Source of the DNA: Burkholderia sp. WAC0059
GTDB taxonomy: Bacteria; Pseudomonadota; Gammaproteobacteria; Burkholderiales; Burkholderiaceae
Direction of reading: 5' to 3'
Length of the DNA stretch: 64,000 nucleotides
Assembly: GCF_002870125.1 (NCBI RefSeq)
Contig: NZ_PNEO01000002.1
Coordinates: forward strand, 340,686 to 404,685
The notes beneath the pieces are model-generated. The model saw only the letters and a program-made list of their open reading frames with translations, was not told where the DNA came from and made no database searches. A program made the position numbers and the translations under genes. The number at the start of each line of letters is the position of its first letter. The first letter of the stretch is position 1. This document shows positions 35,260 through 47,838 of the stretch, one piece after another.

Positions 35260-36146
35260 GACGCCACCAGTTTTTCCACGACGGGACGCGTGAAGCCCGC
35301 CCGGTCCTCGCGCGTTTTCACGAGCGCGGCGAGCGAGTCCATGATCCGCTCGACGCCGTCCTCCTCCAGCCCGCCGATGCCGAGGCGCAGCAGCGCGGCC
35401 ACCCAGTCGAGCGTTTCCGCGAGGCCGGGCTTGCGCCGCAATTCCATCTGCCGCACCGACTGCACGAACTCGACCACCTGGCGCGCGAGCCGCTGCGGCA
35501 CCTCGGGCACGCGGGTCTGCACGATCAGCAGCTCCCGCTCGTAGCTCGGGTAATCGACGTACTGATACAGGCAGCGGCGGCGCAGCGCGTCGGAAATTTC
35601 ACGCGTGGCGTTCGAGGTCAGAATCACGTAGGGACGCTCGGTCGCGCGAATGACGCCGAGCTCGGGAATCGACAACTGGAAGTCCGAGAGCAGCTCGAGC
35701 AGATAGGCCTCGAACGCTTCGTCGGTACGGTCGATCTCGTCGATGAGCAGCACGGGCGCCGGCGTGGTCGTGATCGCCTCGAGCAGCGGCCGCCTGAGCA
35801 GATAGCGCTCGGAGAAGATGTCGCGCTCCTTCTCGGGCACGGGCCGCGCGTCCTGCTCCAGCAGCTTGATGGCCAGAAGCTGATGCTGATAGTTCCACTC
35901 GTAGAGCGCCGCGTGGGCGTCGAGGCCTTCGTAGCATTGCAGCCGGATCAGCCGCGTGTCGAGCAACCGCGCGAGCGCCTTCGCCACCTCGGTCTTGCCG
36001 ACGCCGGCCTCGCCTTCGAGCAGCAGCGGCCGGCGCATCTCCATCGTCAGGAGCAGCGCGGCGGCGAAACTGCGCTCGGCGATGAAGCCGTGAAGGGCGA
36101 GCTTCGCCTGCAGATCGACGACGTCGGGCATCCGGTCGGTCGCCAT
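35253..36146 (-). CDS. coxD: CoxD-like MoxR-family AAA+ ATPase
   Basis: 297 residues from ATG at 36146; upstream codons in the same frame are Arg-rich and unlike a real N-terminus. Walker A is GEAGVGKT (45-52), Walker B is PVLLIDEIDR, and sensor 1 is VILTSNATREISDALRRRC. CoxD is the chaperone-like ATPase needed to mature the CO dehydrogenase active site and partners with the VWA protein CoxE encoded next. Confidence 0.93.
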   Translation of the reverse strand: MATDRMPDVVDLQAKLALHGFIAERSFAAALLLTMEMRRPLLLEGEAGVGKTEVAKALARLLDTRLIRLQCYEGLDAHAALYEWNYQHQLLAIKLLEQDARPVPEKERDIFSERYLLRRPLLEAITTTPAPVLLIDEIDRTDEAFEAYLLELLSDFQLSIPELGVIRATERPYVILTSNATREISDALRRRCLYQYVDYPSYERELLIVQTRVPEVPQRLARQVVEFVQSVRQMELRRKPGLAETLDWVAALLRLGIGGLEEDGVERIMDSLAALVKTREDRAGFTRPVVEKLVASC

Positions 36147-36165
36147 GGTCGCCTCTCGCCGCCGC

Positions 36166-36864
36166 TCACGCGGCCTTGCGCGAGAAGAGCCCGCGCAACC
36201 AGTCGCGCAGGATGGCCCAGGCGAACGCAAGGCCGTTCAGTTCGGCGCGGGGCGCCGGGGACGCGGGCGCCGACATCGTGCTTTCCGCTTCGCGGTCGGC
36301 CGGAGAACGGGGCGAACCGGCCGCGTCGCCCGTCGTCGCGCCGGCGGCCCGGGCGCCGGTCGTCGTCGCCGCGCCCTGTGGGGCCTGCGAGTCCTGAGAT
36401 CGCGCCGCGTCGAGCCGCGCCGAGAAGTTCGCGACGAACTGCTTGAGCATCTGCTCGGCGACCGGGCCCATCAACCGCCCGCCGAGCGCGGCGGCCTTGC
36501 CCGTCATCGTCACTTCGCTCTTGCCGGCCAGCTCGCAGGCCGCCCCAGCTTCGCCGGCCTCGCGCACGAGGGCCTCGAGATCCATCGACGCCGCCGAGGC
36601 CCCGGTCGTGTCCGTGCCCTTGCCGAGCAGATGGAGACGCCGCAGCGCGCCGTCGAGCGCGAGCACCTCGATCTCGCCCTTGAACGACATCGTCGCCGGC
36701 CCGAGCCGCACGGTAATCGTGCCGTGGTAGTGCGTGTCGTCCACGCGTTCGGTGATCTGCGCGCCCGGCATGCAGCCGGCCACGGCCTCGATGTCCTGCA
36801 TCAGCCGCCACGCGTTGTCCGCCGTGGCGGCGAGCGGATAAACCTTGTCGAGTGTGACTTTCAT
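36166..36864 (-). CDS. coxG: CoxG-family SRPBCC protein (CO dehydrogenase subunit G)
   Basis: 232 residues. The N-terminal about 150 residues are the CoxG START-like domain (MKVTLDKVYPLAATADNAWR, then GCMPGAQI). A disordered Ala/Thr linker follows, then a short hydrophobic/amphipathic C-terminal helix (AFAWAILRDWLRGLF) that would recruit CO dehydrogenase to the membrane. It lies between coxL and coxD rather than at the operon end as in Oligotropha. Confidence 0.92.
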   Translation of the reverse strand: MKVTLDKVYPLAATADNAWRLMQDIEAVAGCMPGAQITERVDDTHYHGTITVRLGPATMSFKGEIEVLALDGALRRLHLLGKGTDTTGASAASMDLEALVREAGEAGAACELAGKSEVTMTGKAAALGGRLMGPVAEQMLKQFVANFSARLDAARSQDSQAPQGAATTTGARAAGATTGDAAGSPRSPADREAESTMSAPASPAPRAELNGLAFAWAILRDWLRGLFSRKAA

Positions 36865-36915
36865 CGAACCATCCCTTGCCGGTTCCTTGCGCTCCCGAAA
36901 CGGGCGCGGCCGGCG

Positions 36916-39327
<2,412 letters not shown>

Positions 39328-39343
39328 GATTGTCTCCCTCGCC

Positions 39344-39865
<522 letters not shown>

Positions 39866-39927
39866 CTCGCTTTCTCCCGGGTCTCCCCCAATCTCTTCCC
39901 GCAGGCATCCGATGCCCGCCGGCACGC

Positions 39928-40794
39928 TCAATGCGCCGAACGCGAATACGCGGTGTGCAGCGCGCGGCGCGTCATCTCGCCGGCCATCGCGGTCTTGTAT
40001 TCGGTGTCGCCGCGCAGGTCCGGCGCCGGATTGCAGACGGCCATGGCCCGACGCGCCGCCTCGTCGACGGACTGCGCGTCGAACGGCTGACCGACCAGCG
40101 CCGCCTCGGCGTCGGTCGCATGAATGACGGTGTCGCCGACGTTCGTGAGCGCGATGCGCGCCTCGCTCACGACGCCGTTCGCCATGCGCAGCGTCACGGC
40201 CGCCGCCGCCGTCGCGAAATCGCCGGTCTTGCGCTTGAGCTTCGCGTAGCAGTAGCCGGTGCCGGGCGGCGGCACCGGAACGCGGATGCCGGCCAGAATC
40301 TCGCCAGGTTCGATCTGCGTGGCGTAGGTGCCGAGAAAGAAGCCGTCGGCGCGCGCCGTGCGCTCTCCCTGGCCGCCCTTCAGCACGAACGAGGCGTCGA
40401 GCGCGATCATCAGGGCCGGGTGGTCGTTGCCGGGGTCGCCGTGCGCGAGGTCGCCGCCGACGGTGCCGCGATAGCGCACCTGCGGATCGGAGATGAGCCG
40501 CGCGCCCTCGACGAGCAGCGGACAGCGCGATTGCAGCACCGGCGACCAGATCAGCTCGTTCTCGGTCGTCATCGCGCCGATCCAGATCGTGTCGCCGTCG
40601 TCGCGGATGCCCTTGAGCTCCTCGAGCCTGCCGAGGTCGATCAGGTGGTCGGGCTCGGCGAAGCGCAGCTTCATCATCGGCAGCAGGCTGTGGCCGCCGG
40701 CCAGCACCTTGGCCGTGTCGCCGTGCGTGCCGAGCAGCGCGAGCGCTTCGGGCAGGGTCCGCGGAGCGTGATATTCGAATGGCCGGGGAATCAC
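39928..40794 (-). CDS. coxM: CO dehydrogenase medium subunit CoxM, FAD-binding
   Basis: 288 residues. The two FAD-binding signatures of the CoxM family are visible as [11 protein letters not shown] (32-42) and TVGGD (111-115), followed by an [11 protein letters not shown] stretch. It hands electrons to the quinone pool. It is the first gene of the cox operon (M-S-L-G-D-E-F-mocA). The promoter must lie in 40795-41134. Confidence 0.94.
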   Translation of the reverse strand: MIPRPFEYHAPRTLPEALALLGTHGDTAKVLAGGHSLLPMMKLRFAEPDHLIDLGRLEELKGIRDDGDTIWIGAMTTENELIWSPVLQSRCPLLVEGARLISDPQVRYRGTVGGDLAHGDPGNDHPALMIALDASFVLKGGQGERTARADGFFLGTYATQIEPGEILAGIRVPVPPPGTGYCYAKLKRKTGDFATAAAAVTLRMANGVVSEARIALTNVGDTVIHATDAEAALVGQPFDAQSVDEAARRAMAVCNPAPDLRGDTEYKTAMAGEMTRRALHTAYSRSAH

Positions 40795-41134
40795 CGCTGT
40801 CTCCTTGTTGTCGTCCGCCTGATGCCGAGCATTTCACAATGCAACGCAGCAATTCAACGCGTTTTCCCGAACGGCGGCTTGGCTGCGCCAGGTGCCGGTA
40901 TCGCTGCGCGAAATGAGGCCGCGATGCGCGCGACGGGGCACGATCCGCGAAAACCCACGAAACATCCATGAAAGACCGACGAAGCCCCGCGACGATCGCG
41001 GCAACCGATGGAGGACGGCGGGCAGGACCCGCGGGAACGGCCGGGGGAGAAAATCGACGGGCGCGACCGTGACACAGTCCTGCCGCCGACCGGCCGATAC
41101 ACTAGCCGTTTGAACCGGGCAAGGAGGCGCCGAC
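40795..41134. promoter_or_regulatory. Divergent promoter region of the cox operon and the phosphoesterase gene
   Basis: 340 bp without a gene between two divergent starts. It is somewhat richer in A/T near 40825-40865. No regulator gene (CoxC/CoxH-like) is adjacent, and I see no convincing operator. Confidence 0.45.
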
Positions 41135-42550
41135 ATGCCGAAGATCCTGCAGAACGTCAGGCACATCGTCGTGGTGATGTTCGAGAACCGTTCGCTCGAC
41201 ACGATGCTCGGCCTGCTGTATCCGGACGGCGCGCTGCCGGAGCGGGTGCTGCCGGCCGGCAGTCCGCCCGCGTTCGACGGCATCCGGCCCGGCATGTGGA
41301 ATCCGTCCGGCTCGGGACAGCCGGTGCCGGTCTCGTTTCCGGCCACCGGCCCCACGGTGCCGAACCCGGACCCGCAGGAAACCTTCGACAACGTCACCGC
41401 GCAGATATTCGGCCCCGCAGCAAATGCGCCCGACGCGCCGTGGCCGCCGATGTCGGGCTTCGTCGTCAACTACGAGACGACCTCCACGAAGGACGCGAGC
41501 CAGATCATGCAGATCCATACGCCCGCGCAATTGCCGGTGCTCTCGACGCTGGCGCGCGCGTATGCGGTATCGGACGCCTGGTTCGCCTCGGTGCCGAGCC
41601 AGACCTGGCCCAACCGGTCGTTCGCGCACGCCGGCACGTCGAACGGTCATGTGAACAATGGGGACGTGCCCGATCCGCTCGTCTGGAACGTGCCGACGAT
41701 CTTCAACGTGCTCGGTGCGATCGGCACGAGCTGGGCCGTGTATTCGGACTCGCTCGTCGGGCCGTCGCTGACGCGAACGATGTTCCCGACGTTGTGGGAC
41801 GAGCGGTTTTCCGCGAATTTCCAGCGCTTCGACGCGTTCGTCGACGCCTGCGCGACGGGCCGGCTGCCGCGGTATTCGTTCCTCGAGCCGCGCTTTCTCA
41901 TCGATCCCAGCGACCAGCACCCGCCCCACGACGTCCGCGCGGGCGAGCGTTTCCTCCACGACATCTGGACGGCGGTCAGCCAGTCCCCGGCATGGCCCGA
42001 CACGCTGCTGCTCATCACCTACGACGAGCACGGCGGCTGCTTCGACCACGTGCGGCCGCCCGACCGCGCAAAAGCGCCGGACAAGGCCAGCGCCCCCGGC
42101 GACGAGGGATTCGGGTTCGACCGGTTCGGCGTGCGCGTGCCGTTCGTGGCCGTCTCGCCGTACATCGCGCCGGGCACCGTGTTCCGCTCGCCGACGGACA
42201 CGCCGTACGATCACGCGTCGCTTCTCGCCACCCTGCGCGACTGGCTCGACATTCCGGCGGCGGACATGCTGCCGAGCGCGCGCGTCGCCGCGGCGCCGAC
42301 GTTCGAGCAGATCCTGACGCTCGCCGCGCCGCGCGGCGACCTGCCCGCAATCGCGAAACCGGCGAACCCTCTGCTCGCCGACCTGCTGGCCGACGCGCTT
42401 TCGCAGCCGCTCAACGATCTGCAGAAGAGCCTCGTCGCGGGCGCGGCCCGCCGTTACGGCCTCGACCCGCGGGCGACGCTCGACGCTTTGCCCACGCGCC
42501 GGCACGCGGCGGATTTCTTCACGCGGGAAAATCCCGGGAATCTGCCCTGA
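41135..42550 (+). CDS. Phospholipase C / acid phosphatase family phosphoesterase
   Basis: 471 residues of the bacterial phosphoesterase family that includes PlcN and AcpA. The N-terminal MFENRSLDTMLG holds the metal and catalytic region, and TYDEHGGCFDHVRPP is the other conserved core. There is no signal peptide or Tat motif, unlike classic PlcH/PlcN, and the large C-terminal PLC domains are missing, so an AcpA-like or intracellular/unconventionally released phosphatase is more likely. The substrate is uncertain. AAGGAGG lies just upstream of the ATG. Confidence 0.85.
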   Translation: MPKILQNVRHIVVVMFENRSLDTMLGLLYPDGALPERVLPAGSPPAFDGIRPGMWNPSGSGQPVPVSFPATGPTVPNPDPQETFDNVTAQIFGPAANAPDAPWPPMSGFVVNYETTSTKDASQIMQIHTPAQLPVLSTLARAYAVSDAWFASVPSQTWPNRSFAHAGTSNGHVNNGDVPDPLVWNVPTIFNVLGAIGTSWAVYSDSLVGPSLTRTMFPTLWDERFSANFQRFDAFVDACATGRLPRYSFLEPRFLIDPSDQHPPHDVRAGERFLHDIWTAVSQSPAWPDTLLLITYDEHGGCFDHVRPPDRAKAPDKASAPGDEGFGFDRFGVRVPFVAVSPYIAPGTVFRSPTDTPYDHASLLATLRDWLDIPAADMLPSARVAAAPTFEQILTLAAPRGDLPAIAKPANPLLADLLADALSQPLNDLQKSLVAGAARRYGLDPRATLDALPTRRHAADFFTRENPGNLP

Positions 42551-42608
42551 CCCGGAAAATCCGGCGCGAACGCGGCGCCGTTCGTCTGCCCGCGGTCGCG
42601 CCGTTGCG

Positions 42609-43121
42609 TCACACGGCCCGAACCAGCGGCTTGTCCGGCTCCGCGAGACGGATGTCCACGGGACCGATCCCGCAGATGGCAATGACGACGGGCTCCGGTT
42701 CGCCGCGACGCACGCCGTCGTAATGCCAGGTTCGCGCGATGCGCCGCACGAACGTGCCGGCCTTCACCGGAACGGTGTGCCCGGGGTCGAAGTCCGCGCC
42801 GCTGTTGATCCACCAGGTGCCGGAGAGCACCACGCACAGGCGGTCCGACGCGTAGCTGTGCGGCGCGCTCATGTAGCCGGGATACCAGCGCAACAACGTG
42901 TAGTAGATGCCTTCCTTCGTCGGGCTGCTGTAGAGGAGCGCGTTCTCGACGCTCTTCGGCGGCGAGCCGGCCTGCCGGGTGAATTCGATGTCGTTGGGCA
43001 GCGTGTACATCGTCTCGCTGGTGTTGATCGGACTGGCCTCGGCCGTGCCGGTCAACAGCAACGGGGCCAGCCCTCCCAACAGGGCCAGCATTTCGCGTCG
43101 GCTGACGTTGTCTCCCGCCAT
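42609..43121 (-). CDS. Exported cupin-domain protein (Tat signal)
   Basis: 170 residues from ATG at 43121, preceded by AGGAGAGC. The N-terminus has a twin-arginine motif (SRREML) and a hydrophobic stretch ending in AEA, consistent with Tat export of a folded, possibly metal-bound protein. A single cupin domain spans about 60-150 (APHSYASDRLCVVLSGTWWI, then VPVKAGTFVRRIARTWHYDG). The enzyme activity is unknown. It converges on the phosphoesterase gene. Confidence 0.83.
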   Translation of the reverse strand: MAGDNVSRREMLALLGGLAPLLLTGTAEASPINTSETMYTLPNDIEFTRQAGSPPKSVENALLYSSPTKEGIYYTLLRWYPGYMSAPHSYASDRLCVVLSGTWWINSGADFDPGHTVPVKAGTFVRRIARTWHYDGVRRGEPEPVVIAICGIGPVDIRLAEPDKPLVRAV

Positions 43122-43866
43122 CAAAGCTCTCCTTGTGCTGTTTAATTCCTGCGAATGCCCAAGCGTGCGCGCGGCACGGCCCGCGCTTCGCTGCTTCGCT
43201 CGCGACTGCGTGGACACGTCACTATAGGCAGGCCATAAGGGGACCGACACTCCCGATCTACCCCTACTGGCGCATAGCCGATCCTGTCACGATTGCCAGC
43301 TTCGAATGAAAACCGGCAATTGATCTGCCACTTTAATTCGACGACAGGACGAGCGGCGCCGGAAAATTGTTTTTGCATAGCTTTCTGGACTATCATGCGG
43401 CGACATGATGGAATTTTTAGAACGAGAGACGAAGGTTTAATCGGGGGTCCCCAACGATGCCTTGCCATTGCGAACGGCAATTCACAGCATCCCGGAAGCC
43501 GGAATATTTCACCGACTCGCCGCCATCGGAATCCGCGCGGCGAAACTCGATATATCTCCCTTTCTGAAACAGTCCTGATTTCCGGATCGGATATTTTCCG
43601 ATTTTACGGAAAATAAGTCCGGAATAACTTTAAGGATTTACGGCTGGATTTAGCAGCAAGGCGGCGTAATGCCGGCATCCGCGTCACAACGGCGAAACAG
43701 CATGAAGGTATGCTTGCGCCGCTGGCGCGGGAGCGCCGGCGAAAAATTCACGCCAGCCGACACTCGGGCCGGCCTCCGGGGCAAAGAGGACGGACCGTGA
43801 CGAAGCCCGGTCGGCGGCGTGCAGCAGTGCAAACCCGATTAACTGAAGGAGTACGATCGGTTCGAC
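43122..43866. promoter_or_regulatory. Long AT-richer intergenic region with strong inverted repeats
   Basis: 745 bp between the cupin and PilZ starts, which diverge. No convincing gene. It contains ATTGCC...GGCAAT (about 43292-43318), a CCTGTC...GACAGG pair enclosing it (about 43284-43349), and the large hairpin at 43580. The ribosome-binding site of the PilZ gene (AAGGAG) is at about 43848. Confidence 0.5.
43580..43624. other. Large two-tier inverted repeat
   Basis: Inner arms TATTTTCCG (43592-43600) and CGGAAAATA (43607-43615) are perfect with a six-base loop. Outer arms TTCCGGA (43580-43586) and TCCGGAA (43618-43624) are also perfect. A TTTAA-rich stretch follows. It is too symmetric to be chance and could be a regulator site or RNA hairpin. 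Confidence 0.65.
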
Positions 43867-44868
43867 ATGGACGGTCCAGCCGAAGCGCAGTGCCGCACCT
43901 GTGGCGACGCGGCGAATCTGGACATTGTCCCGACAGAGTGCTTAAAAAATATGCTCATCAAACTCTCCACCGGCGACGTTGGGCTTGGCCAGCCAACCGA
44001 CTTTGCGGTCTACAGCAACGACGGCAAGCTCCTGCTTCAGAAGGGGCATGTCATCGACTCAGAGGGATTGCTTCAGCAGCTTTATCGTCTCGGATACCGT
44101 AAGGACACGGAAGCCGGCGGCGGCGGCGCGGCGCACGCGCATGCCCATGCGTACCCGGGCGGCGCCGATCCCAACGCGCTGCTCTTCGGCACGGCCCATC
44201 TGGACCCCGTGCAACCGGACAAGACGCCGGCCGCGCCGAAGAAAACCGCGACGCTGCCCAATCTCCAGGAGAAAGTGGAGTTCTTCCATCTGACGCGCGC
44301 AGGCAGCGCGGACGCCCTGCGCATGGAACTCGCCGGCGTCATTCCCGACGCGGCGCTGATCGCCCGCCACGCGAGGCCGGATGCGCCGATGCTGGCGGCG
44401 GGAACGGTCTACGAGGCCCGGCTCTTTACCGGCTCGCGAGTCTTCAAGTTCTCGACGGCGCTGCTGCCGGACAGCGCCGGCCCGCTGGGCTGCTATTTCC
44501 TCCGATACCCCGAATCCGTTTCCCATGCCGTCGTGCGCAAGCATCACCGCGTCTCGACCTCGATCGCCGGCAAGCTGCGCACCAACGAATACCAGCGCCC
44601 GATCGTGGACGTCGTCGTCGAAGACATGAGTTCGGTCGGCGTGGGTATTTCGACGGGCGAGGATTGCCTTTCCGTGGGACAGAACGCTCACCTGGCGATG
44701 AACCTCCCGATAGACAACCGCCATCGGCTCGTTTCGGTGGTCGTGGAAGTCCGGAACCGCCGGCAGGAAGGCGACCTGTTCAAGTACGGGCTCGAAATCG
44801 TGCAGTTGTCCGACGAAGTCCGGCGCGACATCAAGGACTTCGTGCTCGAGAGCGTCGCGGCCGACTGA
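43867..44868 (+). CDS. PilZ-domain cyclic di-GMP receptor
   Basis: 333 residues. The C-terminal PilZ domain has the complete ligand motif: RxxxR at 224-228 (RKHHR) and DxSxxG at 253-258 (DMSSVG). An N-terminal region holds a YcgR-like flanking domain from about 130, and before it an about 60-residue segment (FAVYSNDGKLLLQKGHVIDS) reminiscent of small regulatory domains found with HD-GYP proteins. A His/Ala-rich linker (AHAHAHAY) separates them. It probably links c-di-GMP to motility or surface traits. The ribosome-binding site is 13 bases before the ATG, which is long. Confidence 0.87.
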   Translation: MDGPAEAQCRTCGDAANLDIVPTECLKNMLIKLSTGDVGLGQPTDFAVYSNDGKLLLQKGHVIDSEGLLQQLYRLGYRKDTEAGGGGAAHAHAHAYPGGADPNALLFGTAHLDPVQPDKTPAAPKKTATLPNLQEKVEFFHLTRAGSADALRMELAGVIPDAALIARHARPDAPMLAAGTVYEARLFTGSRVFKFSTALLPDSAGPLGCYFLRYPESVSHAVVRKHHRVSTSIAGKLRTNEYQRPIVDVVVEDMSSVGVGISTGEDCLSVGQNAHLAMNLPIDNRHRLVSVVVEVRNRRQEGDLFKYGLEIVQLSDEVRRDIKDFVLESVAAD

Positions 44869-44934
44869 GGCGTCGAAAGCAGCGTTGCGACCCCGGGGCC
44901 GGAAAAGCGCGCGCGCATCGCGCCGTCCGGTCGC

Positions 44935-45804
44935 TCAAGGACGGGACCCGCCTACGCGGCGCATCCAGCCGTCGATATCGTCGACGACTTTTTCCTCGAT
45001 GCCGAAATAGCCGTGCGGCGATAACGAACCGCAGGCGTTCGCGGACTCGGCCGTACCGCCCTGCTCCAGCAGCACCGTCGTCGACGCATGGCTCATCGAG
45101 CGCGCGATGTCGGCCGCCATCGAAGGCGGCGCGACGCGACAGGCGTCGTCGCGGTTCGCCACGACGAGCGCGGGTACGCGGACGTCGGCCGGCTGCGCGT
45201 CGAACACGGTCTCGTGAGAGTGGCCCAGGATCGAAACCGATTCGGTCAGGACGACGCCGGCCAACTGATCCGGCCCGGCGTGGGAAGCCGCGCTCATGGC
45301 GGCAATCGATCCCTGGCTCGTGCCCATCGCCCAGACCGGGACATCCGATAGCGAATGGGCGAAAGCCAGAATCTGCCCGATGACGGCCGCGTACGCGGCG
45401 GTGCTGCGCTGCCCGCGCATCGACCGATGGCCGATGGCGTCGACGATCACGACGCCATAGCCGCGCCGGGCCCATAGCTCGCGCGTGCGCACGACGAAGT
45501 TTTCGCCGTGCCGGATGTCGCCGTCGCGCCCGATGCCGATGTCGCCCGCGCCGCCCGGAAACATCACGATGATGCCGCGCAGCGCGGTCCTCGGGCCATA
45601 GAACAGCACCCGCTGGCGCGCCCCGTCCGCCAGCGGCAAATCGCGGACGACGATTTCCCGGGCGTCGGCCGGCGCGGCGACGGCCTGGCTGTCCGCGACG
45701 GCCGGCGCCGCCTGCGCGGCGACGACCACGCAATGCCCGAGCAGGCATATCGACGCCGCAGCGGCATGAAAACGAAAACGACGACTGATTTTCTCGAACG
45801 ACAC
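44935..45804 (-). CDS. Exported alpha/beta hydrolase
   Basis: 289 residues from GTG at 45804, chosen because GGGGGGA precedes it and a signal peptide follows (hydrophobic core SICLLGHCVVVAAQA). The fold shows a nucleophile elbow GTSQGS, an acid in VVANRDDACRV, and a late His in PHGYFGIEEKVV. The substrate is unknown. It is divergent from the M24 peptidase gene, sharing a region with a perfect inverted repeat. Confidence 0.82.
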   Translation of the reverse strand: MSFEKISRRFRFHAAAASICLLGHCVVVAAQAAPAVADSQAVAAPADAREIVVRDLPLADGARQRVLFYGPRTALRGIIVMFPGGAGDIGIGRDGDIRHGENFVVRTRELWARRGYGVVIVDAIGHRSMRGQRSTAAYAAVIGQILAFAHSLSDVPVWAMGTSQGSIAAMSAASHAGPDQLAGVVLTESVSILGHSHETVFDAQPADVRVPALVVANRDDACRVAPPSMAADIARSMSHASTTVLLEQGGTAESANACGSLSPHGYFGIEEKVVDDIDGWMRRVGGSRP

Positions 45805-45982
45805 CGATCCCCCCAATTTCCGTAAAAGACGCCCCCGCCCCGCGACCGGGCGGCGGGCAGCCCGTGCCGGCGGCCGCGCGTTGGCGGAGGCGTACGGCAT
45901 CATACGGCGGCATCCGTCCAACGTGGCACAGGCCAGCCGACCCCCGGCCGTCCCGGCACCGCTATGGACACGCGCCGGACAT

Positions 45983-46006
45983 CGTTATATTTTTACGGAT
46001 ATAACG
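45983..46006. promoter_or_regulatory. Perfect inverted repeat upstream of the M24 peptidase gene
   Basis: CGTTATAT (45983-45990) and ATATAACG (45999-46006) with an eight-base spacer. It lies 15 bases before the chosen GTG and would cover the promoter or leader. The arms resemble Zur half-sites but are spaced wider than the box at 23615. Confidence 0.55.
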
Positions 46007-46021
46007 GTTGTGGAGCGGTTC

Positions 46022-46681
46022 GTGGACATAGACACAAGGCAGGCGGTGGGCAGCCGATACGTGCTGGAGCAGATGCTGTACGCCCGCGACAGGACCTGGG
46101 AAGTCATCGACTGGGCGGCAAGACGGATCGAGCCGGGCATGTGCGAATCCGAGGCGGTCGCCCATTGCCGGGTCATGCTGCAGGAGCTCGGCATGGACCG
46201 GATATGGCATCCGGCCATCGTCCGCTTCGGACCGAACACGCTGAAGACGTTCAGGCAGCGCTCGGACGGCGATCCGCGCCTGCGCGAGAACGACATCTTC
46301 TTCATCGATCTCGGCGTGGTCTGGCACGGACACGAAGGCGACGCCGGCGCGACGTTCGTGGTGGGCGACGACGCCGGGATGAAAGCCTGCGCCGAAGCCG
46401 CGCGAACGCTGTTCGAGGAAGTGAAGCGCCGCTGGCAGACGGGCGGCGTGGCGGGCGTCGAACTGTACGCGTTTGCGGAGCAGCGCGCGGCGGAACTCGG
46501 CTGGCGGCTCAATCTCGACGTCAAGGGGCATCGCGTGTCGGATTTTCCGCACGCGATATACCAGGCCGGCGATCTCGGCGATTTCGATGCCTGTCCCGAC
46601 ATCGGGCTCTGGATTCTGGAAATCCAGCTCGCTCATCCGACCCGGCCTTTCGGCGCGTTCTACGAGGATCTGCTCGCCTGA
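46022..46681 (+). CDS. M24-family metallopeptidase-like protein (aminopeptidase P/methionine aminopeptidase fold)
   Basis: 219 residues from GTG at 46022, with GGAG six bases upstream; an in-frame GTG at 46010 is possible. The pita-bread fold is recognisable: metal-binding Asp residues in FFIDLGVVWHGHEGDAGATF, a His in VKGHRVSDFPH, and Glu in LWILEIQLAHP. The last metal ligand region is short compared with full-length peptidases, so activity is not certain. It could be a proline-specific peptidase or a creatinase-like protein. Confidence 0.78.
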   Translation: MDIDTRQAVGSRYVLEQMLYARDRTWEVIDWAARRIEPGMCESEAVAHCRVMLQELGMDRIWHPAIVRFGPNTLKTFRQRSDGDPRLRENDIFFIDLGVVWHGHEGDAGATFVVGDDAGMKACAEAARTLFEEVKRRWQTGGVAGVELYAFAEQRAAELGWRLNLDVKGHRVSDFPHAIYQAGDLGDFDACPDIGLWILEIQLAHPTRPFGAFYEDLLA

Positions 46682-46867
46682 CGCGCTGCGCGTTTCAGGC
46701 GGGGTTCAAGCCAGTTTCAAGCAGCACAGGCCGCCCTTGGCCGACCGTTCGAACTGTGCTCCGGACGGCACACGAAAACTGTTTTCGTGCCCGCCCGGGC
46801 GGGTCCGTATTCTGCGTGGACACCCGTTCCCGAATCGGGATCGCCCGGAAACAGGAAGGAGACGCCC

Positions 46868-47821
46868 ATGCACGCGAATGCCTGCCACACCGCTGCCGGA
46901 TTGCCAAGCGTGCTGGCGGACGAGCCGGCCTGGCGACAGTTGCCGTACCGTTCGTCCCACCGGGCACTCGATCACGTCGCGATCGGGCACTGGGCCGACG
47001 GGCGGATCGGGCGGCGCGAGCTGACGGCGCCCGTCTTCGACGGGCACTATACCGTCAGCATTCTGCTGGGCCGCGCGAGCGTCGACTGCTACAAGAACGG
47101 ACGCCTCCTCGCCCGCGGCACCGGCGGCCCGGGCGGACTGCAGTTGACCGCGCCCGGCGAACGGGTCGTCTGCGCCTTTCGCGGCGAGAACGAAGCGCTG
47201 CATCTGTTTTTTCCCGCCGTTCTCGTCGAGGCCGAGCATGGCGCGGCGCCGCGCCTTGACGACCCCGCGTTTCGCGTCGATCCGCTACTCGTGCCGTTCG
47301 CGCAGCGCTGCGCGTCCGCGCGCGAGCGCGGCGGTCTTCGGCCAGGCTCGCGGCCCGACGGCAACGACGCCGTACGCGAAATCCTGCATCACGTACTGTC
47401 GCGCTACGTCCGCGAATCCGCGCGCGCAACGCAGACGCGCGGATTGTCCCGACCGCGGCTGCGGCGGGTCGTCGACTACATCGACGCGAATCTCGCCGAA
47501 CCCCTGACGCTGCACGACATCGCGTTGCACGCCGGATTGAGCCGCATGCATTTCGCGGCGCAGTTCCGGCTGGCGACGGGCCGAACGCCCCACGCGTTCC
47601 TGATGGAACGGCGCATCGAACGCGCGAAATCGCTCATATCGCAGGGCATGACGATCGCCGAGGTTGCGCAGGCAGTCGGATTCCAGGGGCAGGCGCATTT
47701 CACGACCGTATTCTGCTCGCTCATCGGCATGCCGCCGGGACGCTGGCGCACGGAACGTCGGCACAGGGTTCCCCGATGCGATGAAACCGGCGACGGGCGC
47801 AATACGCGGCCCGTCGCCTGA
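46868..47821 (+). CDS. AraC-family transcriptional regulator
   Basis: 317 residues from ATG at 46868, with AAGGAGA upstream. The C-terminal about 100 residues are a double helix-turn-helix: LTLHDIALHAGLSRMHFAAQFRLATGRTPH and MTIAEVAQAVGFQGQAHFTTVF, followed by GMPPGRWR. The N-terminal ligand-binding part is not recognised. It converges on the formate dehydrogenase gene with a 17-bp gap, so regulation of that gene is only a guess from position. Confidence 0.9.
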   Translation: MHANACHTAAGLPSVLADEPAWRQLPYRSSHRALDHVAIGHWADGRIGRRELTAPVFDGHYTVSILLGRASVDCYKNGRLLARGTGGPGGLQLTAPGERVVCAFRGENEALHLFFPAVLVEAEHGAAPRLDDPAFRVDPLLVPFAQRCASARERGGLRPGSRPDGNDAVREILHHVLSRYVRESARATQTRGLSRPRLRRVVDYIDANLAEPLTLHDIALHAGLSRMHFAAQFRLATGRTPHAFLMERRIERAKSLISQGMTIAEVAQAVGFQGQAHFTTVFCSLIGMPPGRWRTERRHRVPRCDETGDGRNTRPVA

Positions 47822-47838
47822 GACGTCGCCCGCGCAGT

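Noticed and set aside
43293..43616. 107-codon open frame between the cupin and PilZ genes.
   Set aside because: No ribosome-binding site, odd composition, and it overlaps the large inverted repeat.
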